Below are positions 52,801 through 55,800 of a DNA stretch of 64,000 nt, piece after piece. A program made the position numbers and the translations under genes. Position 1 is the stretch's first letter, and every line of letters begins with the position of its first letter. Under the pieces are notes generated by a model. It searched no databases. It was not told where the DNA came from and saw only the letters and a program-made list of their open reading frames with translations. Source of the stretch: Liolophura sinensis (lineage: Eukaryota; Mollusca; Polyplacophora; Chitonida; Chitonidae); the NCBI RefSeq assembly GCF_032854445.1, contig NC_088307.1:27196547-27260546 (forward strand), written 5' to 3'.

Positions 52801-55800
52801 TGGTATATGAATGTCGGGCATGACGCTTATATTTAAACCTCTACATTGTTTGCCCTCGTGAATCTCACGTAAGGTTGTTTACAACTCAGCATCGTTTGGC
52901 CTTGTGGATTTCAGGTTATTTTGTGGGCTTTAAAGGTCTGCATTGTATGACCTTGTTAATGTCAGGTTATTTTGTGTGTTTAACAGCTCTGCATTGTTTG
53001 ACCTTGTGAATGTCAGGTTATTTTGTGGGTTCTAAAGCTCTGCATTGTATGACCTTGTGAATCTCAGGTTATTTTGTGGGTTTTAAAGCTCTGCATTGTA
53101 TGACCTTGTGAATGTCAGGTTATTTTGTGGGTTCTAAAGCTCTGCATTGTTTGACCTCGTGTATTTCAGGTTATTTTGTGGGCTTTAAAGGTCTGCATTG
53201 TATGACCTTGTTAATGTCAGGTTATTTTGTGTGTTTAACAGCTCTGCATTGTTTGACCTTGTGAATGTCAGGTTATTTTGTGGGTTCTAAAGCTCTGCAT
53301 TGTTTGACCTCGTGAATCTCAGGTTGTTTTGTGGGTTTTACAGCTTTGCATTGTTTGACCTCGTGAATCTCAGGTTGTTTTGTGGCTTTTCAAGCTCTGC
53401 ATTGTTTGACCTCGTGAATTTCAGGTTGTTTTGTTGGGTTTTAAAGCTCTGCATTGTTTGACCTCGTGAATTTCAGGTTGTTTTGTGGGTTTGACAGCTC
53501 TGCATTGTTTGACCTCGTGAATCTCATGTGGTTTCGTGGGTTTTCAAGCTCTGCATTGTTTAACCTCGTGAGTTTGAGGTTGTTTTGTGGGTTCTAAAGC
53601 TCTGCATTGTTGGATCTCGTGGATTTCAGGTTGTCTTGTGGGTTTTATAGCTCTGCATTGTTTGACTTTGTGAATGTCAGGTTATTTTGTGGGTTTAACA
53701 GCTCTGCATTGCTTGACCTCGTGAATTTCAGGTTGTTTTGTTGGGTTCTAAAGCTCTGCATAGTTTGACCTCGTGAATGTCAGGTGGTTTTGTGGGTTTG
53801 ACAGCTTTGCATTGTTTGACCTCGTGAATTTCAGGTTATTTTGTGGGTTTTACAGCTTTGCATTGTTTGATCCTGTAAATGTCAGGTTATTTTGTGGGTT
53901 CTAAAGCTCTGCATTGTTTGACCCTGTAAATGTCAGGTTATTTTGTGGGTTCTAAAGCTCTGCATTGTTTGACCTCGTGAATGTCAGGTGGTTTTGTGGG
54001 TTTTAAAGCTCTGCATTGTTTGACCTCGTGAATTTCAGGTTGTTTTGTGGGTTTGACAGCTTTGCATTGTTTGACCTCGTGAATTTCAGGTTATTTTGTG
54101 GGTTTTACAGCTTTGCATTGTTTGACCCTGTAAATGTCAGGTTATTTTGTTTGTTCTAAAGCTCTGCATTGTTTGACCTCGTGAATGTCAGGTGGTTTTG
54201 TGGGTTTTCAAGCTCTGCATTGTTTGACCTCGTGAATTTCAGGTTAGATTGTGGGTTTTAAAGCTCTTTGTATTTCAGGTTAGGACCCACATCTGCTATA
54301 AAACACGTTCCACTTACAGGAAGTCACGCGGCACAATGGTAACACAGTTATACTTACTTTCCACTAATGTCAATGTTGGAAATACCGTAAAATCCTCCCT
54401 GGGCAGGCGGTATGAGGAGAGTGATACGTATACCAGTGAAGGAGAGGAAAGTGTGGAAGTTTGGATCATTCTCGAGCGCATTGAATAGATTCTGATAGTC
54501 CGACAGCGTTGGGCCTAAAAACATCAGGTGTCTGTCATCAAATTTCACAATTCCCCCAGTGTAGGGCTCTGCAGTAGTGTAGTCCCCTGTACAGATTACA
54601 GCCGTGGGGTTTGTCGTTGTCAAATCCCCTTTGCTTCGCGCCACGCCGCTGTATTTGGTACAATCCTGACTGTAGTACTGTAAGACCGTCCAACTGGCGC
54701 CGTGGTCGATCGACTTCTCGATGATCATTTCTCTCGGACGTCCCGAAAAGAACAGCAACGCTATTGTGCCACTGAGTTCGTATAACTTGTCGAAGGATAA
54801 TTGGATGACTACTTTCAATTCATTTCGGCTGGAGGCTGAGATCGAGGCCCAATATGTTTCCATGCTATCATCAACGAGGAAATCCTTCGGGTGGCTTTTA
54901 TCCGGGTTATTCCGATCACACGTGTCGAATTCAAGACAGCCAAACTGCCATGTCTAACGTAAAAGAAGAACAAACTTGTTAAAAGGTACGCATAGTGTGC
55001 ATGAAATATGCGTCAATATTGATAAGTTAAGTCTCATGCGGATTCAGTTCAAGTGTCTCGCGTGAGCATCAAATTCTAGAGAAAACCAGCGGTTTCTAGG
55101 GGCATGACAGTCCGATATGCAATGGTTTTGAGTCCAGTGAGCGATGTTCACATCATCTTTCACTGTGGACATAGAACATTTTATACTAGGCTTATTATAC
55201 AAGAATATTGTACGCAATTACAACCTTGAATAGGCCTACGTAGTATTTATTTATCTATTTGATTGGGCTTTTTTCACGTCGTACACAAGAATTCTTGACT
55301 TGTCCCACTGACGATCAGTGTTATGGGTGGTGCAAATCCGAATGACGGGCCGCAGGATCATGACGTGATCTCAGACTTCAGTCAAAATTTCAAATCACAT
55401 CAACTTTATTAGTTTTCACATTGTTCAACAACGTAAATTCTGCATAAGTTATTGTACAGCAAATTTCAGCTAAAACAACGGAAAGGATCAAGTTAATGAC
55501 TGAAATGTTGACTTAGGCCTAAGACCGGATCTTAACCCCGGGACCTGAGGTAGGCTACACTACCATCCGAAGAGGTACTCACGAACTTTCCCACTAGTGG
55601 TGTACAATTGGACTCAACATATTGACGGAAGACAAGAAAACCAGGCGGTAAAGTTTTCAACCATACCTCTGGCAGCTGCGCTGCTCGAACGAAAGTTACC
55701 CCACTGCGCAACTACCGTAGTTATGGCCATGAGATCGCGTGGGAAAGCACTTTTCAATCGTGTATGCAGTACTAACATTCATACGTGTACACAGTATATT

